A stretch of DNA of 23,208 nt from Thermodesulfobacteriota bacterium (GCA_030024065.1 JASEIE010000017.1:1-23208), one strand, 5' to 3'. Positions 16,017 to 23,179 are shown, numbered from the stretch's first letter. Made by a program: numbers and translations. Notes: generated by a model not told the origin, from the letters alone.

Positions 16017-17279
16017 CTACAGAAAGTTGCGGGGATCCGTGATGTAGCCTGTCACCGCTGAAGCGGCTACGGTTGCTGGATTTGCTAAGTAAACAGAAGC
16101 TTTTGAGCTTCCCTGGCGACCCTCAAAATTTCGATTGGTGGACGAAATGCTGACTTCCCCGTCACCCAGCAGTCCCAAGTGATATCCACAACAAATACCA
16201 CAGGTGGAGTGAGTAATAACAGCCTCTGCCTCACTGAAGATATCCCAGATCCCTTCCTTCGAGCATTGATACCAAATCTGCTGCGATGCGGGCGTGGCGA
16301 TAAGGCGTACATCGGGGTGGATCTTTCTTCCCTTCAGGATCTTCGCTGCCATTCGAAAATCCTCTACCCGGCCATTGGTGCAAGAACCAATAAAGGCTTG
16401 ATCAATTTTGATTCGTTCAGGTTCCACCTTCTCGGCGGGGAGGCCATTGGTAGGATCGGGAGGACAAGCCACATAGGGTGACATGTCGGTCACATCCAAT
16501 GGATAAATAGCCTCATAGGTAGCATCGGGGTCTGGAAAGACGGGATGGGGCGGGCGTTTCATTTTGTCTTTGAGATACTCTAATGTCTTTTCGTCACATG
16601 GGAAAATGGCAAACTTGGCTCCGAGTTCTACGCCCATGTTGGCAATCGTAAATCGGCTAGCCATGCTCATTTGGCGGACCACTGGCCCATGAAATTCCAC
16701 GGATTTGTAAAGGCCAATCTCGGAGCCGTATTCTACTAAAATTCGTAAAATAATATCTTTCCCAACCACAAATTTATCCGGACCAGGATATTCTCCCTCT
16801 AATACAAACTTAATACTACGCGGAACGCGAAACCACAATTTTCCTGTCGAGACAACATAAGGCACTTCCTCATAGATTGGACAAGAGGCTACGTTGAAGC
16901 AGCCAGCGCTCGTGGTATGTGAATCCAGGCTAGCGATCAGGTCTCCGGGTGACACATAACCATGCTGGGGGAAAAGTTCATGCTGGACACCATGACGCCC
17001 ATATTCGAAAAAGTTTTTGATTCCCCATTTTCGAACAAACTGGCGTGCTTTTACTATTGCATTGGCCACGGCTATGCTTGGGGGAAGGGACAAATGGTCG
17101 TCTACGACATAGATGCGGTCTGGATCGAAAACCCTCTCCAGATTGTACTCATCCATTCTCGTGATGTGATGTGCCGCAAAATGTGTCCCATCAACGTAAG
17201 CCCATATATATTCACCAGGCCTCACATATTCTTTCCCAGAATGGCTGGCTAATATCTTTTCAGCAATCGTCATTCCCAT
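16017..17279 (-). CDS. LeuC-like hydro-lyase large subunit (aconitase family)
   Basis: A 420-residue large subunit of the aconitase/isopropylmalate isomerase superfamily, carrying a [4Fe-4S] cluster. The ligands are visible: Cys300 in FIGSCTNG, and Cys360 and Cys363 in THSTCGICCGYHLGLLGDGE. DSHTTSAGCFN (119-129) replaces the usual DSHTCTYGA, and the substrate Arg-containing segment SSTNRNFEGRQG near 380-390 is conserved. 420 residues matches the short type found in archaea and in 2,3-dimethylmalate or methylmalate dehydratases rather than the ~465-residue enterobacterial LeuC. With the small subunit at 15430 it should dehydrate or isomerise a hydroxy-polycarboxylate. The start is uncertain: ATG 17279 or ATG 17273 (MTIAEK); no good Shine-Dalgarno precedes either. 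Confidence 0.92.
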   Translation of the reverse strand: MGMTIAEKILASHSGKEYVRPGEYIWAYVDGTHFAAHHITRMDEYNLERVFDPDRIYVVDDHLSLPPSIAVANAIVKARQFVRKWGIKNFFEYGRHGVQHELFPQHGYVSPGDLIASLDSHTTSAGCFNVASCPIYEEVPYVVSTGKLWFRVPRSIKFVLEGEYPGPDKFVVGKDIILRILVEYGSEIGLYKSVEFHGPVVRQMSMASRFTIANMGVELGAKFAIFPCDEKTLEYLKDKMKRPPHPVFPDPDATYEAIYPLDVTDMSPYVACPPDPTNGLPAEKVEPERIKIDQAFIGSCTNGRVEDFRMAAKILKGRKIHPDVRLIATPASQQIWYQCSKEGIWDIFSEAEAVITHSTCGICCGYHLGLLGDGEVSISSTNRNFEGRQGSSKASVYLANPATVAASAVTGYITDPRNFL

Positions 17280-17376
17280 GGCTGGTTCATTTCCATGAAA
17301 CGTAATTTTAGATTTAAGGGCAAGTTAGAAAGATTAGATTCCTTTGCCTGACTCTTCTTTGTTAGATCTTTAGAGC

Positions 17377-18756
17377 TTAAGACCGCGTCAATGCCTCGCC
17401 CAGAGGGGCTGGACTCTTCATCTCTTCAAGCTTGTCAACGAGCCCAGCAATCTCGTCAAGCCTTTCCTTAGAGCATACATGACCAGCCAGCACGTTAAAT
17501 TTCCGGTGGATATCTTCAAAGGTAGCCGGTCTCTCCATCTGTCCTCTAAAATAACGGACTTGGGTTTTCTGCTCTTTACCATCCTTAAGTCGAACTGTCA
17601 TTTTGATGCCACCATAATCATTAGTCTCTCGATAGATCTTGTCCAACTCTTCATCAATGGATATGTTCACCTTCTGGACCAATGATACGATCTCTGGTTT
17701 GTTAAGAATACTCTCATCCCAAACCGCAGGATCTGAAAGATCTTCGAAGAAAGCATAAGCGCTGACAAAGGGCAGACTATATTGGGCCGCCATAATACTC
17801 TGGGGATGTTTACTGTCATGCATATCACGCACCTTCACAGAGCAACCGATATCGATACGTTCGATTTGTTCAGGTTTCACATGGATAGCTGACTTGATCT
17901 CATTCACTGCTTCAACACCGCACTGGAGGCCCCCACAGGTTCCATAAGGCTTGACCTCTCGCATCATAATCATATAACGCTCACCCAAGCCTTCGGTCAA
18001 CTTTCCTATCCGCGGCTCTTTTTCAATACCAAAGGCACGGCAGACGCCCTGGTCACCTTCCAGAATCGTCGCAGGCCCGGTCAAACCTTTCTGTCCCAAG
18101 ATCGCTGCCATCACCCCGTTGTGTGCTGGCCAGCCTCCTCCATTAAATCGCTTGATCATGGTGCCCTTGGGGTCACTCGACCACTCTCGAAGCCCCGAAG
18201 CCATGGACCCCGCTATCCCCACGGCATTGAGCAGTTCACTGCTATTGAGGCCAAGTAACTTTCCTGCCGTGACTGTAGCACCAAAAAGGCTTTTAATCGG
18301 CGATCCGTAAAAGCGCTGCCTGCAGCAGCCGAGCAGTGCTTCGCAAAGCCGATAGGTCACTTCATATCCGGCTGCGATTGCGGCTATCATGTCTTTGCCA
18401 CTGGCCTGAGTCTTCTCCCCAACGGTGATGGCAACAGGAATCACAGCGGCTCCGCAATGAATGTCAAAAAGGGCACTTCGGTCATCCATCTCAATACCAT
18501 GGGCACTGGTTGCATTGGCCAGAGCTGCCAACGCGGCAGTGGTCTTCCACCCCTGTCCCCACACTCCACTCTCCCCAACGCTCTTGGCCTCCTTGGCATA
18601 CTCCGCTACGATCTTGCTCCATGGCATCTTGCTTCCATAGAGCGCCACTCCTACAGTATCCAACACACATAGCTTCGCCGTTTCTCTCACCTCCGCAGGT
18701 AATCCCTCATACTTCATGCTTAATGCGAAATCGACCAAATCTCTTGTTTCATTCAT
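17377..18756 (-). CDS. MmgE/PrpD family protein (paralogue of 12842)
   Basis: A 459-residue MmgE/PrpD protein beginning MNETRDLVDFALSMKYEGLP. The start at 18756 is set by AGGAGGGAG just upstream; a longer frame from 18813 has no such site. It is a close paralogue of the 12842 copy, and even the ribosome-binding site and first codons (GGAGGGAGTCATG) match. Asp91-Asp92 and His100 are kept, Lys202 lies in TMIKR, and the C-terminal block YGTCGGLQ again has Gln278 in place of the usual His. The C-terminal lid domain is present. It is preceded by a solute-binding protein gene (18834) and followed by the LeuC-like gene (97 bases), so uptake, MmgE step and hydro-lyase step are adjacent. Confidence 0.92.
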   Translation of the reverse strand: MNETRDLVDFALSMKYEGLPAEVRETAKLCVLDTVGVALYGSKMPWSKIVAEYAKEAKSVGESGVWGQGWKTTAALAALANATSAHGIEMDDRSALFDIHCGAAVIPVAITVGEKTQASGKDMIAAIAAGYEVTYRLCEALLGCCRQRFYGSPIKSLFGATVTAGKLLGLNSSELLNAVGIAGSMASGLREWSSDPKGTMIKRFNGGGWPAHNGVMAAILGQKGLTGPATILEGDQGVCRAFGIEKEPRIGKLTEGLGERYMIMMREVKPYGTCGGLQCGVEAVNEIKSAIHVKPEQIERIDIGCSVKVRDMHDSKHPQSIMAAQYSLPFVSAYAFFEDLSDPAVWDESILNKPEIVSLVQKVNISIDEELDKIYRETNDYGGIKMTVRLKDGKEQKTQVRYFRGQMERPATFEDIHRKFNVLAGHVCSKERLDEIAGLVDKLEEMKSPAPLGEALTRS

Positions 18757-18833
18757 GACTCCCTCCTGTAAACCTATAATAGACGTCTCAACCTCAATGA
18801 GTCGATTGAACACTGAACCGAATTAAGCATCTT

Positions 18834-19937
18834 CTATTCTAAGACGACTTGATATTTCTCCTTTAAAACTCGTTTCATATATTCAGCAACATCGGGAGGA
18901 GCCGCAACCCCTTCCTGAAATATCTTGACCAGGGTTTTCCCATAAGAATAGGGAGCCTTGGGAGTGATCTTATCCGCCTCAGCAATAAACTTCGAATCTT
19001 TCAGCATCTTTGGGATCGCTTCTCCATAAAGGTCCACAATGTCCTTTGGGATTTTTGGGGGAAGGAGAAGTGAATTATCAAATGTGCGGCCACCTACCAC
19101 AAGCCGATAAACCTTCCAGTCAGGTCCTGAAGGCTTTTTTCCATGGACCTGTTCATAAAGCTCAACAGCCGTAAGAACGTCTGGAGCTCCTGGGTCCCTC
19201 ATTACATTTCCATTCTCATCCAGTATCCCTGTCTGAAAGATTGGCACCGCTTGACCTTTCTCGACATAGGATTTCATAGCCGTAGTATAACCGGATACAC
19301 TCTCACCACAGAGATTGGTTTCCCCTTGTAAAAAAGCCATTCTCGAATCCCCACTTCCCCCGTAAGCGAGGATCATCTTCTCGGTTTGAAATCCCAGGAG
19401 CTCCTTTGCCCAGATAAAACCACTGGAGGTCCCTCCCGTAGCAGGCATATGGCCAAAGATCAGTCCTTTGGCCGTAAAGATATCTTTGGGCTCTTTGATC
19501 AGGTTAGGCTTTCCATAGTAAATCAGGCCGCTTGGGGATGAACAAAGCGGATACATCTCTTCCAGCCTGTACTCAATCCCTTTGGGCCTTATAATGTTCG
19601 CCGTTATGAGACCTCCTGAGGAAATAAGACAAGTTAACCCGTTGGCTTTTGAGCTCCATGCGTGATTCCCGCCGATGAGATTTCCAGCCCCTGGCATGTT
19701 TCGAATAACGATATTAGGCTTTCCGGGAAGGTACTGCCCGAGATGTCTGGCAATCATTCGCCCCCAGATATCGGATCCGCCCCCGGCGGTAAAAGGTACC
19801 ACAAAGGTAATGACTCTCCCCTGAAAAGAGGGGCCTGGCTGGGCGGCCTTCACATCTGCCAACCCACCCAACAGGAAACCGGTCACAATGGCTACTGACA
19901 GGAACCCGCGCCCAAGAGAAAAAATTTTTCTTTTCAT
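18834..19937 (-). CDS. TctC/Bug-type periplasmic solute-binding protein
   Basis: A 367-residue tripartite tricarboxylate transporter receptor. The signal peptide has a basic start (MKRKIFSLGRG), a hydrophobic core (~12-27) and a likely cleavage after VKA (residue ~31). The ligand-binding signature VVPFTAGGGSDIWGRMIARH (50-69) and NIVIRNMPGAG follow; KEPKDIFTAKGLIFGH, YGGSGDSRMAF and DENGNVMRDPGAPDV are shared with the 21282 copy, its closest paralogue here. AAGGAGGAG lies ~5 bases before the ATG. It follows CapA (19992) by 54 bases and precedes MmgE (17377). The ligand is probably a small polycarboxylate, from family knowledge only. Confidence 0.94.
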   Translation of the reverse strand: MKRKIFSLGRGFLSVAIVTGFLLGGLADVKAAQPGPSFQGRVITFVVPFTAGGGSDIWGRMIARHLGQYLPGKPNIVIRNMPGAGNLIGGNHAWSSKANGLTCLISSGGLITANIIRPKGIEYRLEEMYPLCSSPSGLIYYGKPNLIKEPKDIFTAKGLIFGHMPATGGTSSGFIWAKELLGFQTEKMILAYGGSGDSRMAFLQGETNLCGESVSGYTTAMKSYVEKGQAVPIFQTGILDENGNVMRDPGAPDVLTAVELYEQVHGKKPSGPDWKVYRLVVGGRTFDNSLLLPPKIPKDIVDLYGEAIPKMLKDSKFIAEADKITPKAPYSYGKTLVKIFQEGVAAPPDVAEYMKRVLKEKYQVVLE

Positions 19938-19991
19938 TTCACTCCTCCTTCTTCTCTGCTTTGGTTATGGATCTGCATCGAAGTATCAGGA

Positions 19992-21104
19992 TCAAGTTTC
20001 GACTACAATTTCATCCCCCTCTACCCTGAAGGTGTGGGGAACCTGATCCGACACCCACTCCGCATACCGAAGAATCTCCTGAAATCGCTCATCCCCCCGT
20101 TTCAGCGCCTCCGGCTGGGCCTGCTTGTTAATGAGGACAGGTAGGAAAGAAACTCTTTCCACACCCCGCTTGCTCACCACTGCCTTGGCAATCATTGTCT
20201 TCTTCGAGTCAACCGGAAACTTGTACAACGTATCCGGTTCCATCTTCCACCAGTATAGATTCCATCGAAAGGATTCACGAACTCCGGAAGGACCGGTCGT
20301 AAGAAAGTTGCCGATACTGTAAAAGCATACCTTCCCTTTGTAGACCTCTATTGCTTTCAGGAGATGGGCATGGTGTCCCAGGATGAGATCGGCTCCGGCA
20401 TCAATGGCCGCGTGGGCAACCTCGGGCTGATATTTTGCAATCACCTTTTGGAGGTAGGGGACACCCCAGTGAAGAGATAAGATGACGACATCCACCTTCG
20501 GTTTCACTCGCCGAATGTCTTCCTGTAAAACGGTCAGGTCTTCCTCAAAAGGAACGGTGATCATCTTCGGAGGAGCGCCGGGCTGATAGTCATAAGGCTC
20601 ATAATACGTGTGAGCACGCATTGGCGCCACGCCCGCCTTGTCTGTGGCGGCAGCCTGTCCGTCTCGCAAAACCGAGCAGTAGGATAAGATTGCTATCTTC
20701 ACTCCATTCCGCTCGATCATGGCAGGACGCCATGCCTCTTCACTATCTTTCCCAGCCCCTACGACCTGTATCCCCATGTTGTTGAAAAGCTCAATGGTGT
20801 CCAGCACAGGCTCAGGCCCCCAGTCCATTGTATGGTTGCTCGCAAGGGAGACAACATTAAAATTAACTTTCTTGAAGATGGATGCCATCTCCGGGTCGAG
20901 ACGACTGTGATCTCCACCCGGTCCCAGGGCAAACCTGGGACGCCATCCTCTCTTCGAATAGATGCGTTCACACTGTCCGAACCGAATGTCTGCCTGTTGA
21001 AGAACAGGTGTAACAAGCTCAGCAAACTGATCAACCGGTTTGATTACCGGCCCTATATCTCCACAAGCCATTAAGGTCACTCTGTCAGCCATATTTTGAG
21101 CCAT
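19992..21104 (-). CDS. CapA-family (PGA_cap) metallophosphoesterase-fold protein
   Basis: A 370-residue CapA-family protein with the fullest motif set of the copies here: MACGDIGP (Asp16), SLASNHTMDWG, ILSLHWGV, GHHAHLLK and CFYSIGNF. Both His of the last metal motif are kept, so if any copy is catalytically active this one is. The start at 21104 (MAQNMADRV) follows GGAGG by seven bases and gives the same length as the other copies; an extended frame from 21194 would read through a GC-rich palindrome and is rejected. No signal peptide or membrane segment. It lies 54 bases upstream of a solute-binding protein gene and 177 bases downstream of another, with two hairpins in that longer gap. Confidence 0.9.
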   Translation of the reverse strand: MAQNMADRVTLMACGDIGPVIKPVDQFAELVTPVLQQADIRFGQCERIYSKRGWRPRFALGPGGDHSRLDPEMASIFKKVNFNVVSLASNHTMDWGPEPVLDTIELFNNMGIQVVGAGKDSEEAWRPAMIERNGVKIAILSYCSVLRDGQAAATDKAGVAPMRAHTYYEPYDYQPGAPPKMITVPFEEDLTVLQEDIRRVKPKVDVVILSLHWGVPYLQKVIAKYQPEVAHAAIDAGADLILGHHAHLLKAIEVYKGKVCFYSIGNFLTTGPSGVRESFRWNLYWWKMEPDTLYKFPVDSKKTMIAKAVVSKRGVERVSFLPVLINKQAQPEALKRGDERFQEILRYAEWVSDQVPHTFRVEGDEIVVET

Positions 21105-21150
21105 TTCATTTCCTCCACAGAATTCAGGTATTACTAAATTTGACCGGAAC

Positions 21151-21192
21151 GTGCCCCGCAAGCCCCGCGCTGTGCGCGGGGTCAAGGGGCAC
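21151..21192. repeat. GC-rich hairpin 1 (nested palindrome)
   Basis: An inner stem CCCCGCGC/GCGCGGGG (21163-21170 with 21174-21181, loop TGT) sits inside an outer stem GTGCCCC/GGGGCAC (21151-21157 with 21186-21192). No T-run follows on either strand, so it does not look like a Rho-independent terminator. It shares its loop and flank design with hairpin 2 thirty bases away. Confidence 0.85.
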
Positions 21193-21218
21193 AATATAAA
21201 TTGCTATTACATTGCCGG

Positions 21219-21247
21219 GAAGCCCCGGCCTGTGGCCGGGGAGCTTC
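21219..21247. repeat. GC-rich hairpin 2
   Basis: A perfect stem CCCCGGCC/GGCCGGGG (21223-21230 with 21234-21241, loop TGT), extended by GAAG/CTTC (21219-21222 with 21244-21247) across a two-base bulge. Compared with hairpin 1 the AAGCCCCG start and TGT loop are kept while the stem centre changes on both arms together. Confidence 0.85.
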
Positions 21248-21281
21248 ACTAAAATAGATCTGCTTTAGACATGTAACCTGT

Positions 21282-22385
21282 CTATTCTAAGCGCGCCTTA
21301 TATTTCTCCCACAAAATTTTTTTCATATGTTCAACGACATCTGCAGGAGCCGACACTCCTTTCGGATAAACCTGAGCCAGCGCCTTACCAAAAAAATGGG
21401 GGGCTTGGGGATTTTCTTTTTCCGCATCTGCCAGAAATTTAGGGTCTTTCACCATCTTGGCTACTGCTTCTCTATAAATATCCAAAAGTTCCGGCGGTGT
21501 TTTCGGAGGAAGCACAATGCACTTCCCATACGTGCGACTCCCCACCACAAGTTTGTATATCTCCCAGATCGGTCCCGAAGGCTTTTTGCCATAGACCTGC
21601 TCATAAAGCTCAGGCGCCGTGGGAACATTTGGAGCCGCTGGCTCCCTGACAATATTTCCATTTTCATCCATCATCCCGCTCTGAAAGATCGGCACAATCT
21701 CGCCCCTATCTGCATAGGGTTTCATAGCTGCATTGTAACCGAATGTGCTGTCACCAGTGCAATTGAGTTCCCCGGAGAGAAAAGCCAACCGCGTATCGCC
21801 ACTTCCACTATAAGCCAGGATCATCTTTTCAGTTGGGAATTCGAGGAGCTCCTTGGCCCAAACAAAACCGCTTGATACACCGCCAGTCGGAGGCATATGG
21901 CCGAAGATCAGTCCTTTGGCCGTAAAGACATCTTTGGGCTCTTTGGCAAGGCCAGCCTTTGCAAAGTAAACCAGGCCTATGGGAGATGAATACATCGGAT
22001 ACATCTCTTGTAACTTGAACTCAATCCCTTTGGGTCGCGTTATGTTTTCCATGACGACGCCTCCCGAAGTGGCAAGGACGGTTAACCCATTGCGCTTTGA
22101 GTTCCAAACGGTATTTCCACCGATAATAGTTCCAGCCCCTGGCATGTTTCGAATAACGATTTTGGGGTTCCCTGGGATGTACTGACCGAGATACCTGGCA
22201 ATCATCCGTCCCCAGACATCTGTCCCACCCCCGGCTGGGAACGGTACCACAAAGATGATCACCTTTTTCTGAAAGTAAGGGCCGCTCGGAGCAGCTTTTA
22301 CGTTTGCCAGCACTCCAAATACCAAACCGATCGCAACAACCCCTAGCAGAATCCCTCGCCCACTAGAAAAAATCTTTCTTCCCAT
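21282..22385 (-). CDS. TctC/Bug-type periplasmic solute-binding protein
   Basis: A 367-residue tripartite tricarboxylate transporter receptor, the nearest paralogue of the 18834 copy. Signal peptide: MGRKIFSSGRG, hydrophobic core (~12-27), likely cleavage after VKA (~31). FVVPFPAGGGTDVWGRMIAR, NPKIVIRNMPGAG, KEPKDVFTAKGLIFGHMPPTGG, YSGSGDTRLAF and DENGNIVREPAAPNVPT are typical. AGAAGGAGG lies about 5-6 bases before ATG 22385. Downstream, two hairpins separate it from CapA; such elements between a binding-protein gene and the next gene can raise the level of the binding-protein message by protecting its 3' end, as known for malE-malF; that role here is inference. Confidence 0.94.
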   Translation of the reverse strand: MGRKIFSSGRGILLGVVAIGLVFGVLANVKAAPSGPYFQKKVIIFVVPFPAGGGTDVWGRMIARYLGQYIPGNPKIVIRNMPGAGTIIGGNTVWNSKRNGLTVLATSGGVVMENITRPKGIEFKLQEMYPMYSSPIGLVYFAKAGLAKEPKDVFTAKGLIFGHMPPTGGVSSGFVWAKELLEFPTEKMILAYSGSGDTRLAFLSGELNCTGDSTFGYNAAMKPYADRGEIVPIFQSGMMDENGNIVREPAAPNVPTAPELYEQVYGKKPSGPIWEIYKLVVGSRTYGKCIVLPPKTPPELLDIYREAVAKMVKDPKFLADAEKENPQAPHFFGKALAQVYPKGVSAPADVVEHMKKILWEKYKARLE

Positions 22386-22468
22386 TTTAACCTCCTTCTC
22401 CCAAAATTTAATATGACGATATTTCAGGGAAATTTCTACCTTCGCTTAATCCCAGGCACAGCGCTCGC

Positions 22469-22907
22469 CTAGTCGACGACCACAGCATATTTCTCAACGA
22501 GAACTTTCTTCATGAACTTGACCACCTCTGGAGAGCCGGTCACTCCTTTCGGATAAGAACGAACAAAAGCTTCACCCACATAATGAGGAGCACCTGGGTT
22601 TATCTTCTCTGACTCTTTTAGAAATTTCTCATCTTTCACCATATTGACAGCCGCTTTCCTAAGTAGGTCGGCAGCTTGCGGCGGGATTCCTGGCGGGAAG
22701 ACGATTGCCTTGCCGTAGGTCCGGGTTTTCACCATAAGTTTGTAAACCTCCCAGACAGGTCCGGATGGATCTTTGCCATGGATCTGTTTGTAGAGCTCCA
22801 AGACGGTGGGAACATCAGGAGCCGCTGGCTCTCTGACAACATTCCCGTTTTCATCCAAAATCCCGCTCTGAAAAACCGGCACAACCTGACCTTTAACTAA
22901 CGGGTTT
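22469..22907 (-). pseudogene. TctC/Bug-type solute-binding protein, 3' fragment
   Basis: The last ~140 residues of a solute-binding protein closely related to the 18834 and 21282 copies: KGQVVPVFQSGILDENGNV, REPAAPDVPT, GKDPSGPVWEVYKL and PPGIPPQAADL. An open frame from GTG 22882 gives 137 residues, but no signal peptide or ligand-binding N-terminal domain is present. Upstream the frame carries a stop just before NPLVKGQ, and the DNA there reads as the N-terminus of an MFS transporter instead. The binding-protein N-terminal ~230 residues have been lost by a deletion that joined two genes. It is not expected to function. Confidence 0.88.
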
Positions 22908-23030
22908 TACAAAAGTACTGAAACCGTAATAGAAAATACCCGATGCATAGGTTGAGAGAATAGAGCTGATGACTACGATCCACCACCCATAGAATATCTT
23001 GCCCTTTTTCTCGGAAGATGACGCCGTCAT
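22893..23030 (-). pseudogene. MFS transporter, N-terminal fragment
   Basis: A 45-codon frame from ATG 23030: MTASSSEKKGKIFYGWWIVV, then a hydrophobic run ISSILSTYASGIFYYGFSTFVKP, and stop at 22893. The YGWWIV start and the YGFSxFxKP end of the first transmembrane helix are those of MFS transporters of the oxalate/formate or monocarboxylate type. The protein normally has ~400 residues and 12 helices; here it stops where solute-binding protein sequence begins. The ATG lacks a clear Shine-Dalgarno. The join lies at a shared AAACCC (about 22902-22907). Confidence 0.78.
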
Positions 23031-23154
23031 TTTTTAACTATAGGAGAATAAAGAAATAAAAGCTTCCAATTCGAATTTCTGGGCACTTTGTAGACAGGAA
23101 CAGTCGGTATACGATAGTTGAGCATTTTTCTGTGGGCGCTTGATTTCGATCTGT

Positions 23155-23179
23155 TAGAGATAGAACTATCTTATCTCTA
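23155..23179. repeat. Overlapping inverted repeats upstream of the MFS fragment
   Basis: TAGAGATA (23155-23162) and TATCTCTA (23172-23179) form an 8-base inverted repeat with a 9-base loop; inside it AGATAG-AA-CTATCT (23158-23171) is a second perfect palindrome. It could be an operator or a competing-hairpin element for the leftward transcript; there is no other support. Confidence 0.35.

Noticed and set aside
15430..17279. Leucine biosynthesis operon
   Set aside because: Only LeuC/LeuD-like genes are present, with atypical active-site loops and no leuA or leuB.
4344..21104. Capsule poly-gamma-glutamate locus
   Set aside because: The CapA-like proteins are soluble and no capB, capC or capE-like genes are present.
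21105..21194. N-terminal extension of the CapA-like protein to 400 residues
   Set aside because: It would translate a GC-rich palindrome; a strong GGAGG directs the start to 21104 and gives the length of the paralogues.
21151..21247. The two GC-rich hairpins as Rho-independent terminators
   Set aside because: Neither is followed by a T-run on either strand.
21151..21247. CRISPR repeats
   Set aside because: Only two units, each a self-contained palindrome, with no identical repeat and no spacer series or cas gene.
21327..21875. A 182-residue plus-strand open frame opposite the SBP gene at 21282
   Set aside because: Composition is atypical and the minus-strand frame is an unmistakable binding protein.
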